This document shows positions 59,310-64,000 of a stretch of DNA of 64,000 bases, piece by piece. Both the position numbers and the translations under genes were made by a program. Within the stretch, counting starts at the first letter, position 1. Every line of letters begins with the position of its first letter. The notes beneath the pieces were generated by a model. It was not told where the DNA came from. It searched no databases and worked only from the letters and a program-made list of their open reading frames with translations. Origin of the DNA: Paraescarpia echinospica (taxonomy: Eukaryota > Annelida > Polychaeta > Sabellida > Siboglinidae); contig CM034538.1 in the NCBI GenBank assembly GCA_020002185.1, positions 64,267,258 to 64,331,257 of the forward strand, written 5' to 3'.

Positions 59310-60500
59310 TATGCATGTCAATGAATGGGTTTACAACTTGCTGTTGTTTCACGCCTCTGAAATCAAATAAAAATACGTTTTTAACAAATATATGACATAT
59401 TCTTGGAAATTTTGCTGCGGTATAAATGTAGCCATCCGGTCAATGTAAGTACAATGAGACTATGATAGTCTACATTCTGCAAACACACAGGTTTGTCGAA
59501 TCATGACGTAAGGAGTTCTTTCGCTGGTGTAGTTCTCCTCTTAAAAAACGGATAGAATTTTGTCGATGTGCATTGCTTCATCTGTATTTATTAATAACGA
59601 TCGACTATTGTATTAAATGCCACCACTGTGCTTGTGTTTCCACAGTGTACGCAATGACGGATGTGTTACTATAACACTAAGAGTACGACTAATGTCATGA
59701 CATCACCATTCTGGTATCTGAATTACTGTGTTGAACAAAGCTCTACATAACAGTTATTGTAGTGCCACCAGACAGTAAAACAAAGCACTACACACAGTCA
59801 TTAAAAGAACTTCGATGAAAATCACCGCGATTTCAAAGACGTGTTGTACAAACGAATAGCTGTGGGCACATAACAGCGGACATATCTCAGTGTTACATTT
59901 TGGAGGTACACGGCATGCACTGAGAGATGTGGTGTTCAGCAAAGAAGATGTTGATGTCGACGGTGATGAGTTCTGTTTAACATGATTGCATAACGTTGTT
60001 GCTTGTGGTATAACTGTGTACATCACCATATACAGTGAGGAATTGTGTGAAGATATTTTGTTCTATAATCGCTGCAATGTTGAATGCGCAGTGGGGTGTA
60101 AATATGTGTTGGCTTGATACCACCCTGTCAGACATATCGCATGTTGGTTGGTATTCGTATTTCTGATTTGTAACTCTGTGTAATGTCGTATAGATCCGTT
60201 AGCAATGTTCCGTCTGCCTGTAGAGACCTGGCGTTCTTATTCCAATCAAGATCGCTATCTGTGTAGCTACTGGTATCGGAAATTAGCGTATAGCGTCGAA
60301 AGAATTGTTCTACGACCGCTATAGTGTGTCTTTATATGACGTACATCAGTGGAAAACATAAGAAAATATGTGCTGTATCAATATAGTTCCTTTTGAACGA
60401 ATCCGTATTAAATCGGAATATGACCGAGTTCTTCCAGAAATCTGCCAAATACGTGTAGTGTGTCCGTGGCATGTCGGTGTTGGATTAGAACGATTCTGTA
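59310..60500. other. Intron 1 of the vWA-protein gene
   Basis: No other feature seen. Confidence 0.5.
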
Positions 60501-60530
60501 CACGATGTTTGTTTGTTTGTTACCCTGCAG

Positions 60531-60555
60531 ATGCTCCTGGGAGTATGCGGATCAT
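60531..60555 (+). CDS. Secreted vWA-domain protein, exon 2 (25 nt)
   Basis: A strong acceptor (GTTTGTTTGTTACCCTGCAG) and donor (GTAAGT at 60556) enclose 25 nt encoding MLLGVCGS plus one base. Joined to exon 1 in phase 0 it completes a typical signal peptide of about 16 residues. It ends in phase 1. Confidence 0.6.
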
Positions 60556-60750
60556 GTAAGTGACGCACTGTTTGCTTTATTGTGACCATCAGTTAGACAT
60601 AGGTGGATTGTTGCATGTTTATGAAATACACTAACTATGGACAGTATCTATACAACATTCAGGATGTAACATGTACAATATATCAAAACACTCAGATATT
60701 GTGTAAGGATAACTGTATTAACTAAGTACAATGTGCCTGTAAACGTATGT

Positions 60751-60811
60751 CGGTGTGTGTGTGTATGTGTGTGTGTGTGTGTGTGGGTGGGTGGGTGTAT
60801 GAGAGAGAGTG

Positions 60812-60903
<92 letters not shown>

Positions 60904-60927
60904 TGAGTATGGTGGGTGTGTATGTGC

Positions 60928-60973
<46 letters not shown>

Positions 60974-61017
60974 ATGTGCGTGTGCGGGAGTGCGCGTGCG
61001 TGCGCGTGCGTGTGTGT
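60751..61017. repeat. (GT)n-(GA)n-(GT)n compound microsatellite
   Basis: GT tract, then about 40 GA dinucleotides (60819-60901), then GT with GGGTGG and GCGTGC interruptions. Confidence 0.97.
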
Positions 61018-61913
61018 ATTACAATAAGTGTCATCCAAAATGCATACTAGAAACAACAACTTTGATCCCGTACCATCAGAACAATCGGCTTATAAAGCTA
61101 TATAGCCATGCCCTCATGAAAACAACACAACCAGTAAAATATCTACAGTCATATTTCATATCAAATTATCTTCTAGCACATCTAACACATTGCTAACTTA
61201 ACGGTTCAAAGATGCGCTGTTGATTTAATACGTCGACTCTAATCACAGAACAATGGACATGTTGCAGATGTCGCAAACGCAGTACTTTCTCCGGAGCAAT
61301 TGAAAAAAGGTAACGAAATCGTCTTCCCTTTATTTCCAGAATACTAACAATGCTATCAACGTCGTTCAGTACACTGTGTGCGCCGCTTAGCAGATTCCAT
61401 TTGGGCTCGAGCGAGTTGATTCTACTAACTAAGCAGCTGATTTACTTAATTCCTCTCAACGAACAGCTGAAATAGGGAATGATTTCGGTAGAGCAATTAC
61501 GAGTATGCTAAACAGCTGATGATCTTAAGGCTATCCGTTATTCTGTTCAATGACGTCCACTGTGTTATCGATTGTTGTATTATAACTGCACAGGCGAGTT
61601 GGTAAAGATGACTTCCATGACGTCACATAGCGTAGTCGTTTTATACGGTGTTGCTAATGTTACCCTGTCGATCACTACTTGGTGCATAGTATGCCATACA
61701 TGGTCGCCGCAATAATTGCGAGATAATTAACTGTACGACCATAGGATCATTATTTGCTATAATTATATACCAGCGCAATTGTGGTATGTGTACTCCTATT
61801 AACGGCAAATGAGCCTGGTTATTTATTATGATGTAATAGTTCGTTTTTCAATGATAGCATTGCTCGATGTGTATTAATAATTATAATCATAAAGCAAACA
61901 AAATTGCACACCA

Positions 61914-62104
61914 ACACACACACACACACACACACGCACGCACGGAATATATACACGCACAGCGCACGCGTACGCACAAGCATACGCACGCACACAAACA
62001 CACGCAGGCACACACGACACACACTCATACAGATACACACGTACACGCACGCACGCATGCACCCACACATACACGCCCACACGCACACACGCACACACAC
62101 ACAC
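61914..62104. repeat. Compound (CA)n microsatellite
   Basis: CACA with CGCA and CATACA interruptions. Confidence 0.95.
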
Positions 62105-62329
62105 TGTATTGTGGTTTTCTGTTACATATATTATACCTTCGCACATATGAAGCACAGTCTATACACACATTTAAACAAATTCTAGAATCTACTACTAAGT
62201 TGAAATACTATCTCGCGAGCATATTAAAGTAACATTAGGACTGAACACGTTGTTAAATTTAAGCAACGTTTTCAGTATGTAAAAACGCCACCTCCGTATC
62301 AAGACCCTACTTCTGTGACACACAGGCAA

Positions 62330-62990
62330 AAGTGTTGTTATCCTCTTGTTTCCCTCTTGTCAGGGATGAGGCTGGCCTCTATTTCGTTCCACGATTTCAG
62401 TTATCCTTTGTTTTCTTCTTTTCCATCACTGATCTTGCACTGCTCTCTCCGCCAACTGTCTCCATTCCTCTCAATCTTTCGCTTTCGTTCTCCACTTCTC
62501 TCCCAATCGTTCCAAGTCTCTCTTTACACAGTCCTCACATTGCAATCTAGGCCTTTCTCGCCCCCGTTTCCCCTTCACTCTTCAAAAATCTGTTTGCGTT
62601 GCCAGCCGTTCTACACCCATTCTATCCAAATGCCACGTCAGTCGACTCCTTACCAGCTTATTCTTAAAGCTTTACTCCAACCTCTTCTCTCAGTTCCTGC
62701 GTTCTTCGCTTGTCACTTCTTTTCACTCCGCAATTCTTCTGACACATTTGTTTTTTCGCAAACCTGTGCCCTCTCTTGTTGTTTCTATGTCATGCAATGC
62801 CGTCGTCTCCTTCCCCGTCCGCTACTACTGCCAGATCGTCTGCATACAGTAACTTCCGGAGAATTATCCCTTGTGCCACTCTTTCTGCTTATCAGTTCCA
62901 CCCCGGCGATAAACAACAGTGGGTTCAGAAAAGTGAGCTCATAAAATGTTAGTGAAATTGTCCCCAGTCCTCCGTGCAAGCTCTGATGGA
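62330..62990 (-). mobile_element. LINE RT fragment with YADD, minus strand
   Basis: Leftward: YELTFLNPLLFIAGVELISR (near 62930), then in another frame IILRKLLYADDLAVVADGE (YADDL codons at 62831-62845), the RT catalytic motif. Downstream, Glu/Arg-rich debris continues to about 62330 with many stops. Frames are broken between the two RT blocks. It sits in an intron of the vWA gene, opposite in orientation. Confidence 0.7.
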
Positions 62991-63432
62991 AATGCAATAT
63001 GGCTACTGGAAAAATTAACATTGCCAACTTAAAATTAATAATTAATTAATTGAATTAAACATAATAAAGGCAAAACAAGAAACGTTAGCAAAAGCCGTAA
63101 AACAAATACCAAACTCGATGATTCCTTTTTTGAATTCGGGAAGATATTATGCATTTCAAAATATATCCTAAAACGAGGTTTCTGCCTCATGAATGGTCAT
63201 CATTGAGAAGCAACAAATATAATGACGTAAAGAGATGCAGTGCAGGGTAATACATACGTTCAAACATATAGTTAACAAACAAATAAAATACTAATGGAAG
63301 ATGTAAACACGATGAATAAAACATAAGAAAAAATCAAGAAATACCGATAATAACAGTGGGCACTGTTGTTCCGGCAAAGCTAAATTTTCAGAAATTAACG
63401 CCACATGTTGTTTATTAGCATTTTGCCTTCAG

Positions 63433-63622
63433 GATGCGGCAGCAAGCCGGCCGACATTGTGTTCGTGCTGGACGAGTCTGGCAGCATCTGGGGGCCGCAC
63501 TTCATGAAGCAGATCGAGTTCGTCAAGGATGTCGTCAGCATCTTCCAGATCGGACCAACCAAGACAAGGATCGGAACGCTGACGTTTAGCTCGAAGAGCC
63601 GCGTTATATCTAACATTGACAG
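63433..63622 (+). CDS. Secreted vWA-domain protein, MIDAS exon
   Basis: Bounded by TTTTGCCTTCAG and GTGAGT. The 190-bp exon encodes GCGSKPADIVFVLDESGSIW, GPHFMKQIEFVKDVVSIFQI, GPTKTRIGTLTFSSKSRVIS, NIDR. The first beta strand DIVFVLD, the metal-binding DxSxS (DESGS), the following helix and the RIGTLTFSS second strand are the N-terminal half of a von Willebrand factor A domain, an extracellular ligand-binding fold found in collagens, matrilins and mollusc shell-matrix proteins. It starts in phase 1 and ends in phase 2; the rest of the domain lies beyond 64 kb. Base composition is clearly richer in GC than the surroundings, as expected of a constrained exon. Confidence 0.88.
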
Positions 63623-63689
63623 GTGAGTTATAATAGTAATAATCACAATAATAACAACAGTAATTTCAGACAAATTCCATTGAGTGTAT

Positions 63690-63893
63690 GTTTATGTGTA
63701 TGTGTGCGCGCGCGCGCGAGTGTGTATGCGTGTGCGCGTGTATCGTGTGCGTGTTTCTGTTTGTGTGATGGATCGTCTGTTGTAGTATAACACACATCCG
63801 CGAGCACACACACACGCACACACAAACATACACACACGCACGCGCATACACGCACGCACGCTCACACGCACGCACACACACGCGTACACACAC
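63690..63893. repeat. Compound GT then CA microsatellite
   Basis: A GT/GC tract (63690-63765) followed by a CA/CG tract (63802-63893), forming an imperfect inverted pair in the intron after the vWA exon. Confidence 0.93.
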
Positions 63894-64000
63894 TTTACTA
63901 ATCTTTGTTCATTTATGTTATCCGGTCAAGCAAGGTGACTATGCGCAGTTGTGTGTCAATCCATATAGCGTACAGGGGAATGATTTCATGTGTCCCACTT

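Noticed and set aside
60747..61196. Arg-Glu repeat frame
   Set aside because: It is the (GA)n microsatellite.

Overview
This is intron-rich, repeat-laden nuclear DNA from an animal, most likely a marine invertebrate. A mollusc or another lophotrochozoan is my guess from the repertoire (RTE, CR1 and L2-type LINEs, a tRNA-derived SINE, Maverick/Polinton remains, a secreted vWA-domain gene), but the sequence alone does not fix the species. There is no bacterial-style gene organisation, no CRISPR array and no operon. Only a few short exons look like host genes. Most long open frames are transposon debris or tandem repeats whose unit length is a multiple of three.

Layout. 0.3-3.3 kb: an unrecognised minus-strand ORF, a 19-bp minisatellite, a strong hairpin and a decayed plus-strand LINE. 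3.3-4.05 kb: a small inverted-repeat element built on the 14-mer GTGTCCACCGACAC. 5-10.3 kb: a candidate gene with a possible 5' exon, a 2.4-kb minisatellite of 51-bp units in its intron, and a 3' exon with a HIRAN-like segment. 11.3-12.9 kb: two phase-compatible minus-strand exons with a TA-flanked MITE between them. 13.55-13.80 kb: a solo LTR with target duplication. 15.3-17.7 kb: a degenerate DNA transposon with more copies of the 14-mer. 18.4-22.0 kb: a broken Maverick/Polinton-like capsid module on the minus strand, abutting a plus-strand fragment with a cysteine-rich tail. 26-33.2 kb: at least four LINE fragments and a SINE. 33.3-37.35 kb: direct and inverted copies of an unclassified repeat, one copy carrying two nested TIR elements that can be peeled apart. 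38-40.7 kb: remains of a monocarboxylate-transporter (SLC16-like) gene. 41.4-59.07 kb: a hairpin element, a 32-bp minisatellite and a tandem triplication of a unit of about 5.7 kb. 59.1-64 kb: the 5' part of a secreted vWA-domain gene with a TATA box, a signal-peptide exon, a 25-nt exon and a MIDAS-containing exon, plus a minus-strand LINE RT fragment in its intron.

The genes do not form a pathway. What connects the window is its insertion history: elements nested in elements, microsatellites grown at LINE tails, and a segmental amplification whose recombination joints lie in a minisatellite and just upstream of a gene promoter. The three 5.7-kb copies are so alike that an assembly artefact must be considered for the two youngest.
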